A DNA stretch of 64,000 nucleotides from CAIWHR01 sp963779805 (GCA_963779805.1 CAVZZN010000016.1:372001-436000), one strand, 5' to 3'; positions 8,415 to 17,277 are shown, numbered from the stretch's first letter. Made by a program: numbers and translations. The notes: generated by a model not told the origin, from the letters alone.

Positions 8415-8764
8415 AGGCTTCCCATCGCTTCGCGGGCGCTCTCGTCGTGATGACGCTCGCTCTGGCCCTCGCGGCCACGGCACTCCTGCTCACCGCTCCC
8501 GCGACGTTCGCGGCCGCGGCACCGGTCGCGTCCGCGCTCGGCGGCGAGGTGTGGAGCATGGGCCTGCTCGCGGCGGCGATCGCGACGGGCATATCGTCGG
8601 CCGGGGCCGGATACGCGGTGGCGAAAGTCGGCACCGCCGCGGTCGGCGCGCTCGCGGAGAAGCCGGAGCTGTTCGGGCGCCTGCTGATCTTCGTCGGTCT
8701 GGCCGAGGGCATCGCCATCTACGGCCTCATCGTGTCGATCCTGGTGCTGAACCGCCTGGTGTGA
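8411..8764 (+). CDS. ntpK: V-type ATP synthase subunit K (proteolipid c)
   Basis: Rotor-ring proteolipid, 117 residues. It has an N-terminal hydrophobic segment that looks like a signal or extra helix (GALVVMTLALALAATALLL), then the hairpin GLLAAAIATGISSAGAGYAV / LLIFVGLAEGIAIYGLIVSI. The ion-binding Glu is in GLAEGIAIYG. This is a single-hairpin form, about 8 kDa after removal of the first segment, unlike the fused 16 kDa eukaryotic form. The first hairpin helix lacks the Gln found in Na+-binding K subunits, which favours protons, but that is only an inference. It overlaps subunit I by four bases. Confidence 0.9.
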   Translation: MKASHRFAGALVVMTLALALAATALLLTAPATFAAAAPVASALGGEVWSMGLLAAAIATGISSAGAGYAVAKVGTAAVGALAEKPELFGRLLIFVGLAEGIAIYGLIVSILVLNRLV

Positions 8765-8776
8765 GATGGAGTCGGC

Positions 8777-9076
8777 GTGAGCGTGCGTGCGGCCTACGTG
8801 GGCGACGAGGTGAGCGCGGCGGCCTTTCGTCTCGCCGGCGTGGAAGCGCTCGTGCCGAACGCGGGCGACGAAGCCACGGCACTCGCGAGCGCGTTGGCGA
8901 AGGCGTCGCTCGTGCTCCTGGCGGCGAGCGTCGCGGCGCGCCTCCCGGAGCGCACGCTGCGCAACGCACAGGCCGCGCTGCATCCGCTGTTGCTCGTGGT
9001 GCCGGATCTCGCCGGCGGCATGGCCATGCCCGACATCGTGCGTCGCCTGCGCGTGCAGCTGGGACTGGAAGCATGA
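8777..9076 (+). CDS. ntpF: V-type ATP synthase subunit F
   Basis: Small central-stalk subunit, 99 residues, with the CheY-like fold of the family: AAYVGDEVSAAAFRLAGVEA at the N-terminus and LLLVVPDLAGG near the C-terminus. The start is GTG at 8777, 12 bases after the K stop with a GGAG upstream. The stop overlaps the next start (ATGA). Length and order (K-F-E) match other bacterial V/A operons. No defects were seen. Confidence 0.82.
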   Translation: MSVRAAYVGDEVSAAAFRLAGVEALVPNAGDEATALASALAKASLVLLAASVAARLPERTLRNAQAALHPLLLVVPDLAGGMAMPDIVRRLRVQLGLEA

Positions 9077-9750
9077 GCGCGAGGAACGCGCCGCGAATGG
9101 ACAGCATGAGCGCGGGCGACGCACCGCCGCTCGGGAGACCGTTGCGCATGACGATCGAATCGCGCGCCGAGCAGCTGCTCGCCATGATCGAGGCGCATCG
9201 CGATGCGCGCAGCAACGCGATCCTCGACGAGGCGCGGGAGCGCTGTGCACGCCTGCGCGGCGAGGCGGCTGCGTCGGCGCACGCCCGCATGCGCGCAGCC
9301 TTCGCCGAGGAACGGCGGCACGCGGCGGAGCGGATCGGCGCGGCGCAGGCACGCCTCGATACGCGGCGACGCATCGTGGCGCAGCACCGCGCGCAGGCGC
9401 TGCTGGCAGCCGCGTGGCAGCAGTTTCCGCCCGCGCTGATGCAACGCTGGGCCGATCCGGTCACGCGCAGGACGTGGATCGCACACGCGATCGCCACCGC
9501 GCGCGAGGTGCTGCGCGACGGGGCATGGCGCATCGTGCATGCCGCCGACTGGGACGCCGCCGAGCGGGAAGCGCTCGCGCGCGAGCTCGCGCCCGCGGGC
9601 ATCGCGCTCGCGTTCACGCCCGACGAGGGCATTCGCGCCGGGCTGCGCATCCATGCGGGCGCGAACATGATCGACTGCACGCTCGACGGACTCCTCGCCG
9701 ACCGCGCCGACATCGGCGCGCGCCTGCTCTTCGCGCTGGAGCATGCATGA
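9073..9750 (+). CDS. ntpE: V-type ATP synthase subunit E
   Basis: Peripheral-stalk subunit that pairs with the G/H-type subunit. 225 residues from ATG 9073, or about 200 from the internal ATG at 9148, where family similarity starts (MTIESRAEQLLAMIEAHRDA). The N-terminal half is an Ala/Arg/Glu-rich helix; the C-terminal half ends IRAGLRIHAGANMIDCTLDG and an Asp/Arg-rich tail, the conserved head domain of subunit E. The first 25 residues look like non-family filler, so the internal start is plausible. The following junction to subunit A is opened up by a dispersed repeat. Confidence 0.8.
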   Translation: MSARNAPRMDSMSAGDAPPLGRPLRMTIESRAEQLLAMIEAHRDARSNAILDEARERCARLRGEAAASAHARMRAAFAEERRHAAERIGAAQARLDTRRRIVAQHRAQALLAAAWQQFPPALMQRWADPVTRRTWIAHAIATAREVLRDGAWRIVHAADWDAAEREALARELAPAGIALAFTPDEGIRAGLRIHAGANMIDCTLDGLLADRADIGARLLFALEHA

Positions 9751-9768
9751 GCGCGGCCGGCCGTCCCA

Positions 9769-9800
9769 AGCGCGAATACCGGAGTGCGCAGCACGAAGGT
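9769..9800 (+). repeat. Dispersed 32-base repeat, copy 1
   Basis: Begins AGCGCGAATACCGGAGTGCG and ends CAGCACGAAGGT. Identical over 32 bases to 33698-33729, with a diverged copy at 19458-19489. It lies in the 82-base gap between ATPase subunits E and A. It encodes no protein that I recognise; read in the opposite sense it gives the peptide TFVLRTPVFAL, which appears in spurious reading frames. Confidence 0.88.
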
Positions 9801-9832
9801 CGTCGCATCAGCGCCCGGCGTCGGGTGCACCG

Positions 9833-11590
9833 ATGACGCGCGCCGTCGTCACCTGGGTGAGCGGCCCGGTGCTCCACGCACTATCGGAGCAGCCGTTCGC
9901 GTTGCGCGAGGCCGTGCACGTCGGTCCGGCCGCATTGCTGGGCGAAGTGGTGCGCATCGACAACGACGAGGTCGTGATCCAGGTGTACGAGGACACGACA
10001 GGGCTGCGTCCGGGCACGGAAGTGATCGGAAGCGGCGCGCCGCTTTCGATTCCGCTCAGCCCGGCGCTCCTCGGCAACATCTTCGACGGCCTGTTGCGCC
10101 CGCTGTCCGACACGGGCTCCGCGTTCGTGCAGCCGGGCATGCATCACGCGATGCGCGGCCGCTTCGCCTTCGCGCCCGCGGTCGCGATCGGCGCAGCGCT
10201 CGCCGGCGGCGCGATCATGGGCCACGCCACGAACGCGACGGGCCGCAGGCAGGCCTGCCTGGTCCCGCCGGGCGTGCGCGGAACCGTCACGCACACGGCT
10301 GCGCCCGGCGAGTATGCCGACGACGAGCCGGTGGTCACGCTGCGCGCGGACGACGGCTCGACGTTGCCGCTCGCGATGCGGCACCACTGGGCGGTGCGCA
10401 CGCCGCGCCCGGTGCTGCGGCGCCTGCCTCCGGGCGCGCCGCTCGTCACGGGGCAACGCATCCTCGACTGCCTCTTTCCCGTGGCGCTCGGCGGCAAGGC
10501 GGCCATTCCCGGCGGCTTCGGCACCGGCAAGACGGTGCTCCTCGAGGCGCTCGCCAAGGGCTGCAACGCCGACGTGATCGTCTATCTCGGCTGCGGCGAG
10601 CGCGGCAACGAGATGGCGGGCGTGCTCGACGAGTTCCCGCAGCTCACCGACCCGCGCACCGGACGGCCGCTGATGGAACGCACGGTCATCATCGCCAACA
10701 CCTCCAACATGCCCGTCGCCGCGCGCGAAGCGAGCATCTATTCGGCGGTGACGGTCGCCGAGTACTTCCGCGATCAGGGCCTGCACGTCGCGTTGATGGC
10801 GGACTCGACCAGCCGGTGGGCGGAAGCGCTGCGCGAAGTGTCGGGACGCTTCGGCGAGTTGCCCGGAGAAGGCGGCTACCCCGCCTACCTGTCGAGCCGG
10901 CTTGCGGACTTCTACGAGCGCGCGGCGATCGTGGAGCCGCTGTGCGGCGGCGAAGGCTCGGTGACGGTGATCGGTGCGATCAGCCCGCCGTCGGGCGACT
11001 TCTCCGAGCCGGTGACGAGCCACACCAAGCGCTACGTGAAGGCGTTCTGGGCGCTCGACGTGAAGCGCGCGCAGGCGCGGTTCTATCCCGCCATCCACCC
11101 GCTGCAGTCGTACGCGGAGGACGCGCACCAGTTCGCACGCTGGTGGACCGAGCACGGGAACAGCCAGTGGCTTGCCTTGCGCCGGCGCTTTCTCACCCTG
11201 CTCGACGAGCAGGCGCGCCTCGATCGCATGGCGCGCATCATCGGCAAGGACGCGCTGCCGTTGCGGCAGCAGCTCACGCTCTTCTGCGCCGATCTCGTGA
11301 ACGAAGGCTTCCTGCGCCAGTCCGCGTTCTCCGAGATCGATCGCGTGTGCGCACCGGCGCGGCAGGGCGCGATGATGCGTCTGCTCGGTCGCTTCATCGA
11401 TCTTGCCGAAGCCGCGCTGGCCGCGGGCGTGCACCCCGAGCGTCTCGCGAGCATGCAGTGCGTGCGGCCGCTGCAGCGCATGGGCGAGGAGATCGCGGAC
11501 GACGCGCTGCCGCGGATCAACGAGCTGCAGGCCGCGATGGAAGCCGAATTCGCCGCCATCACCGAGAGCGAGCATGCGTCTCACCGTTAA
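9833..11590 (+). CDS. ntpA: V-type ATP synthase catalytic subunit A
   Basis: Catalytic ATP-hydrolysing or ATP-making subunit of the V1/A1 head, 585 residues, normal length. The Walker A loop is GGFGTGKT (residues 227-234), the catalytic Glu lies in GERGNEM (~256), and the Walker B region is LHVALMADSTSRWAEALREV. The long insertion characteristic of A subunits (non-homologous region, ~100-180) is present, separating it from F1 beta. ATG 9833 follows the dispersed repeat. The gene overlaps subunit B by 17 bases. No frame defects. Together with B it identifies the whole operon as V/A type. Confidence 0.97.
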   Translation: MTRAVVTWVSGPVLHALSEQPFALREAVHVGPAALLGEVVRIDNDEVVIQVYEDTTGLRPGTEVIGSGAPLSIPLSPALLGNIFDGLLRPLSDTGSAFVQPGMHHAMRGRFAFAPAVAIGAALAGGAIMGHATNATGRRQACLVPPGVRGTVTHTAAPGEYADDEPVVTLRADDGSTLPLAMRHHWAVRTPRPVLRRLPPGAPLVTGQRILDCLFPVALGGKAAIPGGFGTGKTVLLEALAKGCNADVIVYLGCGERGNEMAGVLDEFPQLTDPRTGRPLMERTVIIANTSNMPVAAREASIYSAVTVAEYFRDQGLHVALMADSTSRWAEALREVSGRFGELPGEGGYPAYLSSRLADFYERAAIVEPLCGGEGSVTVIGAISPPSGDFSEPVTSHTKRYVKAFWALDVKRAQARFYPAIHPLQSYAEDAHQFARWWTEHGNSQWLALRRRFLTLLDEQARLDRMARIIGKDALPLRQQLTLFCADLVNEGFLRQSAFSEIDRVCAPARQGAMMRLLGRFIDLAEAALAAGVHPERLASMQCVRPLQRMGEEIADDALPRINELQAAMEAEFAAITESEHASHR

Positions 11591-12998
11591 AGGCGCCGCC
11601 ACGCGACTGGCCGGCCCCCTGCTCTTCCTCAGGCGCACGCTCGACGTCGGCCTGCACGACGCGGTCGAAGTGCGCGGGCGCGACGGCGCGCCCCGTCTCG
11701 GCCGCATCGCGGCGATCGATCGCGAGTTCATGACGATCGAGGTGCTCGAGTCCACCGCCGGGCTGTCGTTGCCCGAGACGGTCGTGCGCTTCATCGGCGA
11801 GCCGCTTTCGTTCGGCCTCGGGCCGGGCATCCTCGGGCGCGTGTTCAACGGCGTCGGCCAGACGATCGACGGCGGCCCGCCGGTCGCCACCGCCGAGCGC
11901 TATCCGATCGACGGCCTGCCGATCAATCCCGTCGCGCGCGCGATGCCGCGCGACTTCATCGAGACGGGCATCACCACGCTCGATCTCATGAACAGCCTCG
12001 TGCGCGGGCAGAAGCTGCCGCTGTTCTCCGGCGGCGGACTTCCGCACGACCGGATCGCGGTGGAGATCGCACAGCACGCGCGCCTGCGCCACGGCGCGGC
12101 GGGCGACTTCGCCATCGTGTTCGCCGGCATCGGCGTGCCGTACGACAGCGCCGAGTTCTTCCGGCGCAGCCTCGAGCAGGGCGGCGCGCTGCAACGCACG
12201 GCGCTGTTCCTCAATCTCGCCAGCGATTCGAGCACGCAGCGCCTGCTCACGCCGCGCTTCGCGCTGACCGCCGCCGAGTACCTCGCGTTCGTGGAAGGCA
12301 AGCACGTGCTTGCGATCCTCACCGACATGACCAACTACGCGGAGGCGCTGCGCGAGGTGTCGTCGAGCAAGGGCGAGATCCCGAGCCGCAAGGGCTTCCC
12401 GGGGTACATGTACTCGGACCTCGCGACGCTGTTCGAGCGCGCGGGGTGCATCCGCGGCGGCAAGGGCACGCTCACGCAGCTCTCGATCGTGACGATGCCC
12501 GCGGACGACATCGGCCATCCGATTCCCGACCTGACGGGCTACATCACCGAAGGCCAGATCGTGCTCTCGCGCGACCTCGACCGCCGCGGCGTGTATCCGC
12601 CCGTGAACGTGCTGCCGAGCCTGTCGCGTCTCATGAAGGACGGCACCGGCGGCAAGTACACCGATCCCGATCACCCTGCGCTCTCGAGCCAGCTCTACGC
12701 GGCGTATGCGCGAGCGGTGCAGGCGCGCGTGCTCGCGAGCGTCGTCGGCGAGGAAGGGCTCGCGCAGACCGATCGCCAGTACCTGCGCTTCGGCACGCGC
12801 TTCGAGGAGGATCTCGTCAACCAGGGCGAGCCGCGATCGCTCGAGGAAAGCATGGCGGTCGGCTGGAAGCTCCTCGCCGAGCTGCCGCTCACGGAGCTCA
12901 CGCGCCTTTCCGACGCGCAGATCGCGCAGCACCTGCGCAACGCGATCGACAGCGCGAGTGCGCACGTCAACCCGCCGGCCATCCTCGGCGCGGTGTAG
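11574..12998 (+). CDS. ntpB: V-type ATP synthase subunit B
   Basis: Non-catalytic nucleotide-binding subunit alternating with A in the hexamer. 474 residues. It lacks a Walker A loop, having KLPLFSGGGLPHDRIAVEIA in its place, as is usual for B subunits. Conserved stretches include AILTDMTNYAEALREVSSSK, the family pattern PGRKGFPGYMYSDLATLFER (here SRKGFPGYMYSDL), and YPPVNVLPSLSRLMKDG. The start overlaps the end of A. The gap of 89 bases to subunit D holds a C-run/G-run element related to the 82-base repeat. No defects were seen. Confidence 0.97.
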   Translation: MRLTVKGAATRLAGPLLFLRRTLDVGLHDAVEVRGRDGAPRLGRIAAIDREFMTIEVLESTAGLSLPETVVRFIGEPLSFGLGPGILGRVFNGVGQTIDGGPPVATAERYPIDGLPINPVARAMPRDFIETGITTLDLMNSLVRGQKLPLFSGGGLPHDRIAVEIAQHARLRHGAAGDFAIVFAGIGVPYDSAEFFRRSLEQGGALQRTALFLNLASDSSTQRLLTPRFALTAAEYLAFVEGKHVLAILTDMTNYAEALREVSSSKGEIPSRKGFPGYMYSDLATLFERAGCIRGGKGTLTQLSIVTMPADDIGHPIPDLTGYITEGQIVLSRDLDRRGVYPPVNVLPSLSRLMKDGTGGKYTDPDHPALSSQLYAAYARAVQARVLASVVGEEGLAQTDRQYLRFGTRFEEDLVNQGEPRSLEESMAVGWKLLAELPLTELTRLSDAQIAQHLRNAIDSASAHVNPPAILGAV

Positions 12999-13087
12999 CG
13001 GCCATGAGCGCCGCCGGACGCTCAAGGCGCTCGCCCCCTCCGCAGGGGGGGCTTGCGCGCGAAGCGGGCGATGGGGGAGGTTACCCG

Positions 13088-13705
13088 ATGACGGACGTCA
13101 CCCCGACCCGAAGCGCCGTGCTCGAAATGAAGGACGAGCGCCGCGCGATGCACGAGGGCTACGTCTTCCTCGACGAGAAGTGCCTGCTCCTCGCGGGCGA
13201 GATCCTGCGCGAGCTCGGGCAGTACACGGGCCTGCAGGCAGCGCTTGCGGACGCGTATCGGGAGGCGCTCGCCGCCCTGCAGGCCGCGATCCTGCGCCAC
13301 GGCCTCGAGGGCCTGCAGGTGTACCCGCCGCACGCACCGGAGGCGGCCGCGCTCGAGCGCACCGAACGGGTGCTGATGGGCGTGCGCCTGCAGGATGCGC
13401 AGTGGCGCGACGCTCGCGTGCACGCGAGCGCGAGCGTCGATCGCTCGCCCGAAGCCGAGGCCTGTCGCGAGCGCTTCATGCAGGTGCTGGCGGCAGCGGC
13501 GCCGCTCGCTGCAGTCGCGGGGAATCTCGAGCGCCTGCATCAGGAATATCGTCGCGCCGTGCGGCGGGCGCGCGCGCTGCAGGACGTGCTGCTGCCCGAG
13601 CTCGACCGCGAGGTGAGCGAGATCGAGACCCGCCTCGAGGAGCTCGAGCAGGAGGACGCGATCTGGATGCGCAGGGGGACCCGCGCGCAACCCGACGGGG
13701 CGTGA
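13088..13705 (+). CDS. ntpD: V-type ATP synthase subunit D
   Basis: Central rotor shaft of the ATPase, 205 residues, mostly two long antiparallel helices. The N-terminal TPTRSAVLEMKDERRAMHEG resembles the family's PT-K-L-L-K start, and the C-terminal helix contains LERLHQEYRRAVRRARALQD. The start ATG 13088 has GGGGGAGG seven to eight bases upstream. A longer in-frame start at 13004 would translate the repeat-like spacer and is rejected. This is the last gene of the ATPase set; a RatA-like gene follows after 33 bases. Confidence 0.87.
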   Translation: MTDVTPTRSAVLEMKDERRAMHEGYVFLDEKCLLLAGEILRELGQYTGLQAALADAYREALAALQAAILRHGLEGLQVYPPHAPEAAALERTERVLMGVRLQDAQWRDARVHASASVDRSPEAEACRERFMQVLAAAAPLAAVAGNLERLHQEYRRAVRRARALQDVLLPELDREVSEIETRLEELEQEDAIWMRRGTRAQPDGA

Positions 13706-13738
13706 CGATGAGCCCCGGAACACGTACCCTGCGCACCC

Positions 13739-14368
13739 ATGGAAATCCGCCGAACCGTGCTCGTCCCCCACTCCGCCGAACGCATGTTCGACCTCATCGA
13801 GGCCGCGGAGCACTATCCCCGTTTCCTGCCGTGGTGCGCGAACGCAACGATCGTGACGCGCGATCCGGACGTCGTCGTGGCGGACATCACCGTCAACTAC
13901 CATGGCGTGCGCTTCGGCTTCACCACGCGCAACCCGAAGCGGCGCCCCGAGTGGATGGCGATCACGCTGGAGCGCGGCCCCTTCCGGCGCTTCGAGGGCG
14001 AGTGGCAGCTGCGCGCGCTCGGCGAGGAAGGCAGCCACATCGTGTTCACGCTGCGCTACGACTTCGAGAGCGGCGTGATGCGTACGCTCGCGGGGCCGGT
14101 GTTCGAGCGCATCACCAACACGCTGGTCGACGCGTTCGTCGCGCGGGCAGACGTGGTGTACGCGGGCCTGCCGCCCGCTGCGCCGACGGCAGTCGAACCG
14201 ACGCGCGTCGCATCCGCTGCGGCGCCCGCCTCGCCCGGCGCGCCTGCGCCGGTGGCGCCGCCCGCCGGTCCCCTGCCGCCCGAGCCGAGCCTCGGAGCGC
14301 CGCTACCCGGCACACCGCCTGCGAGCGATGCGCCGCTCCCCTCACCGCCGGTGCCGTCCAAGGAGTGA
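13739..14368 (+). CDS. RatA/COQ10-type START-domain protein with Pro-rich tail
   Basis: A 209-residue protein. The first ~140 residues match the SRPBCC ubiquinone-binding or ribosome-association toxin RatA group: RRTVLVPHSAERMFDLIEAA, HYPRFLPWC, and a C-terminal amphipathic helix FERITNTLVDAF. Members help coenzyme Q function or bind ribosomes. The last ~65 residues are an Ala/Pro-rich tail, not usual for the family. In many proteobacteria this gene neighbours smpB and ratB; here it follows the ATPase and precedes a cyclic-nucleotide-binding gene, so that context gives no support. Which of the two family roles applies cannot be told. Confidence 0.8.
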   Translation: MEIRRTVLVPHSAERMFDLIEAAEHYPRFLPWCANATIVTRDPDVVVADITVNYHGVRFGFTTRNPKRRPEWMAITLERGPFRRFEGEWQLRALGEEGSHIVFTLRYDFESGVMRTLAGPVFERITNTLVDAFVARADVVYAGLPPAAPTAVEPTRVASAAAPASPGAPAPVAPPAGPLPPEPSLGAPLPGTPPASDAPLPSPPVPSKE

Positions 14369-14372
14369 AGCA

Positions 14373-14858
14373 ATGAAGGAAATGACGCTCGTCGAAGCGC
14401 TGCGCGACAGCAAGCTGTGTCCCGAGCTGACCGACGCCCAGTGCGAGCGGCTTGCGCAGGTCTGCACCATGCGCACGCTGGAGCAGGGCGAAACGCTCGT
14501 GCACGAAGGCACCCCCGACAGCCACCTCTACATCGTCGTGCACGGTACGCTCGGTGTGGTGAAGAACGCCGGCACGCCCGATGCCGTCACGCTCAACACG
14601 CTCACCACGCACGATCTGGTCGGCGAGCTGGGATTCATCGACGGCCTCGAGCGCTACGCTTCGCTGATCGCCCTGGGCGAGGTGCAGGTGATCGGCCTCG
14701 AGCGCGAGAAGCTCGAGTCGCTGCTGCATAGCGAGCCGGACATCGTTTACCGCGTCATGCGCGCGATCATCCGCACGGTGCACCAGATCCAGCGCCGCCT
14801 GTCGATGCAGTCCGTCGAGCTCAGCAACTACATCTACAAGCAGCACGGGCGGTACTGA
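14373..14858 (+). CDS. Cyclic-nucleotide-binding domain protein (Crp-like sensor, no DNA-binding domain)
   Basis: 161 residues forming one cNMP-binding beta-roll: LEQGETLVHEGTPDSHLYIV near residues 35-55, and a phosphate-cassette region LVGELGFIDGLERYASLIAL. The classic Arg of a cAMP-binding cassette is replaced in context (ERYAS), so ligand binding is uncertain. A C-terminal helix ends at the stop and no helix-turn-helix follows, so it is not a Crp/Fnr regulator. The start ATG has AAGGAG upstream, partly within the previous gene's end. It may be a stand-alone sensor or regulatory subunit. Confidence 0.8.
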   Translation: MKEMTLVEALRDSKLCPELTDAQCERLAQVCTMRTLEQGETLVHEGTPDSHLYIVVHGTLGVVKNAGTPDAVTLNTLTTHDLVGELGFIDGLERYASLIALGEVQVIGLEREKLESLLHSEPDIVYRVMRAIIRTVHQIQRRLSMQSVELSNYIYKQHGRY

Positions 14859-14876
14859 CCCCCGCCCCGGCCACGA

Positions 14877-14910
14877 CCCGTTGTCCCGAACAATTGTTCG
14901 GGACAACGGG
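14877..14910. repeat. Perfect 34-base palindrome
   Basis: Each arm is 17 bases, CCCGTTGTCCCGAACAA and its exact reverse complement, with no loop. It starts 18 bases after the stop of the cyclic-nucleotide-binding gene. A diverged relative lies after selD at 23941-23970 (shared GTTGTCCCGAAC). It could be a 3'-end stabilising hairpin, a bidirectional stop without T tract, or a mobile palindromic unit. Confidence 0.75.
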
Positions 14911-15017
14911 GTAAGCGCAGGGCGACGGGCGTTGCGCTGCGGCATCGGGTCGCCCTTGTGGGTCGACGAAACCCGGATTTCTTGAGCCAGAACAAGTTCC
15001 GCCGGGCCCGTGGCTGG

Positions 15018-15040
15018 TATAAGATGCGAATGATTCGCAT
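15018..15040 (+). promoter_or_regulatory. Candidate Fur box over the feoA promoter
   Basis: A -10-like TATAAG (15018-15023) runs directly into the inverted repeat ATGCGAA-TGA-TTCGCAT (15024-15040), 18 bases before the feoA ATG. This matches the AT-rich inverted form of Fur operators (consensus core with AATGATT). Its location predicts iron repression of feoAB. No convincing -35 is visible at the right distance. Confidence 0.65.
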
Positions 15041-15057
15041 TTGGATTGCCGCCCGCC

Positions 15058-15393
15058 ATGCCTCATGACACCCTCTGCCTCTCGACCCCGGCCGTGAGCG
15101 ACGCCCTCGCGGCGCTGCGGCCCGCGTCGCTGTCGCTCGCCGACCTGCCGCTGGGCAGCACGGCGCACGTGCTGGCGGTCCGGGCCGGGCAGCACGCGCA
15201 CGAACGCGAGCTCACGCAGCGCCTGCTGGAGATCGGCTTCATCGAAGGCGAGCCGGTGCGCGTGATCGCGCACGGTCAGCCCGGGCGCGAGCCGATCGCG
15301 GTGCGGGTGGGCGGCACCACCTTTGCGCTGCGCCGGTTCGAGGCCGAGCGCGTGCTCGTGTCCGCCCCGTCGCGCGCGGCCGTATCGCGATGA
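15058..15393 (+). CDS. feoA: Ferrous iron transport protein A
   Basis: SH3-like cytosolic helper of FeoB, 111 residues from ATG 15058. The FeoA core starts at SLADLPLGSTAHVLAV and continues LTQRLLEIGFIEGEPVRVIA and PIAVRVGGTTFALRRFEAER. The first ~30 residues form an N-terminal extension beyond the usual 75-85 residue domain. A TTG at 15046 would add four residues. The stop overlaps feoB as ATGA. Regulation by Fur is suggested by the operator just upstream. Confidence 0.92.
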   Translation: MPHDTLCLSTPAVSDALAALRPASLSLADLPLGSTAHVLAVRAGQHAHERELTQRLLEIGFIEGEPVRVIAHGQPGREPIAVRVGGTTFALRRFEAERVLVSAPSRAAVSR

Positions 15394-17261
15394 CTGCCGC
15401 GGCTTCCGCTCTGCGCGTCGCGCTGCTCGGCAATCCCAATTGCGGGAAGACCGCGCTGTTCAACCTCCTGACGGGCAGCCGGCAGAAGGTCGCCAACTTC
15501 GCCGGCGTCACCGTCGAGCGCAAGGAAGGCGTGTTGCGCACGCCGGCCGGCCAGACCGTCACCGTGCTGGACCTGCCCGGCGCGTACAGCCTGAAGGCCA
15601 CCAGCGCCGACGAGGCGATCACCCGCGACGTGGTGCTCGGCGCATTGGCCGGCGAAACGCAGCCGGACCTCGTCGTGTGCGTCGCCGACGCGACCAACCT
15701 CAAGCTCAACCTGCGCATGGTGCTCGAGGTCCGCCGCCTCGGGATTCCGATGGTCCTCGCGCTCAACATGGCCGACGTTGCGCAGAAGCGCGGCATCGAC
15801 ATCGACATGGCGGCGCTCGAGCGCGAGCTCGGCATCCCGGTGGTGGAGACTGTCGCCATCCGGCGCGGCGGGGCCGACGACCTGATCGAGACGCTCTCGC
15901 GCATTCGGCCGCAACCGCGCGCGGCTGCCGGCGCAGGCGCCGCGCAAACCGAGGCTCAGGACGTGGCCGCGACCTTCGCCGAAGTCCGGCGCATCCTGGC
16001 GGCGTCGGTGCGCTATCCCGCAGTCGACACGCGCCTCGACGACGCCCTCGATCGCGTGCTGCTGCACCCGCTCTGGGGCATGCTGATCCTCGCGGCCACG
16101 CTGTTCCTGATGTTCCAGGCGGTGTTCAGCTGGGCCAGCGTCCCCATGGACGCCATCAAGTCGGCGGTCGAAGCCGCTGGCAGCTTCCTGCAGGCGCACA
16201 TGGCCGAGGGCCTGTTGCGCAGCCTCCTCGTCGACGGTGTGATCGCCGGCGCCGGCAGCGTGCTCGTGTTCCTGCCGCAGATCCTGATCCTGTTCTTCTT
16301 CCTGCTGTTCCTCGAGGATTCCGGCTATCTCCCGCGCGCCGCGTTCCTGCTCGATCGCGTGATGGGCACCGTCGGCCTGTCGGGGCGCTCGTTCATTCCC
16401 CTGCTGTCGAGCTTCGCGTGCGCCGTGCCGGGGATCATGGCGACGCGCACCATCAGCAATCCGCGCGATCGCCTCGCGACCATCATGATCGCGCCGCTCA
16501 TGACCTGCTCGGCGCGCCTGCCCGTGTACGCGCTCGTGATCGGCGCGTTCATTCCCCATCGCACGATCGCGGGTGTCCTCAACCTGCAGGGCATCACGCT
16601 CTTCGTGCTGTACGTCGCCGGCATCGTGGGCGCGATGGCCGTCGCATTCGTCATGCAGCGGCTCGCCGGCAGGAAGGCGCAGCACCCGTTGCTGATGGAG
16701 CTGCCGTCGTACCGCTGGCCCAACCCGCGCAACCTCGCGTTCGGATTGTGGGAGCGCGCGCGCATCTTCGTGGAGCGCGTGGGCACGATCATCCTCGCGC
16801 TGATGATCGTGCTCTGGTTCCTGTCGACGTTCCCGGCGCCACCCGCCGGCGCCACGGGACCCGCGATCCAGTACAGCTTTGCCGGCATGCTCGGGCACGT
16901 GCTGGAATCGCTCTTCGCGCCGATCGGCTTCAACTGGCAGATCTCGATCGCCCTCGTGCCCGGCATGGCGGCGCGCGAGGTCGCCGTCGGTGCGCTCGGC
17001 ACCGTCTACGCGCTCTCCGCCGCCGACAAGAACGTCGCCGCGCAACTCGGCCCGATGATCGCGTCGGGCTGGTCGCTTGCAACGGCCTTCTCACTGCTGG
17101 CGTGGTACGTGTTCGCGCCGCAGTGCATCTCGACGCTCGCGATCGTGAAGCGCGAGACGAACTCGTGGCGCTATCCCCTGGTCATGATGACGTACCTGTT
17201 CGTGCTCGCGTACGCGGCCGCGTTCGTGACGTACCGCCTCGCGCTCGCGCTCGGGGCCTGA
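15390..17261 (+). CDS. feoB: Ferrous iron transporter B
   Basis: Inner-membrane Fe(II) permease with an N-terminal G domain, 623 residues, at the short end of the family. G1 is GNPNCGKT (14-21), the switch region contains NFAGVTVERKEG, G3 is DLPGAYS, and G4 is NMAD. A short helical GDI-like spacer is followed by two Gate (nucleoside-recognition) motifs, seen in SSFACAVPGIMATR and AREVAVGALGTVYAL. About eight to ten transmembrane helices are predicted. No frame defects. It is translationally coupled to feoA and followed 16 bases later by a small Cys-rich membrane protein. Confidence 0.97.
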   Translation: MTAAASALRVALLGNPNCGKTALFNLLTGSRQKVANFAGVTVERKEGVLRTPAGQTVTVLDLPGAYSLKATSADEAITRDVVLGALAGETQPDLVVCVADATNLKLNLRMVLEVRRLGIPMVLALNMADVAQKRGIDIDMAALERELGIPVVETVAIRRGGADDLIETLSRIRPQPRAAAGAGAAQTEAQDVAATFAEVRRILAASVRYPAVDTRLDDALDRVLLHPLWGMLILAATLFLMFQAVFSWASVPMDAIKSAVEAAGSFLQAHMAEGLLRSLLVDGVIAGAGSVLVFLPQILILFFFLLFLEDSGYLPRAAFLLDRVMGTVGLSGRSFIPLLSSFACAVPGIMATRTISNPRDRLATIMIAPLMTCSARLPVYALVIGAFIPHRTIAGVLNLQGITLFVLYVAGIVGAMAVAFVMQRLAGRKAQHPLLMELPSYRWPNPRNLAFGLWERARIFVERVGTIILALMIVLWFLSTFPAPPAGATGPAIQYSFAGMLGHVLESLFAPIGFNWQISIALVPGMAAREVAVGALGTVYALSAADKNVAAQLGPMIASGWSLATAFSLLAWYVFAPQCISTLAIVKRETNSWRYPLVMMTYLFVLAYAAAFVTYRLALALGA

Positions 17262-17277
17262 GGACCGCGAGGACAGC

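Noticed and set aside
13004..13087. Longer N-terminus for ATPase subunit D
   Set aside because: The extra residues come from a repeat-like C-run/G-run spacer and lack family similarity; the strong ribosome site favours ATG 13088.
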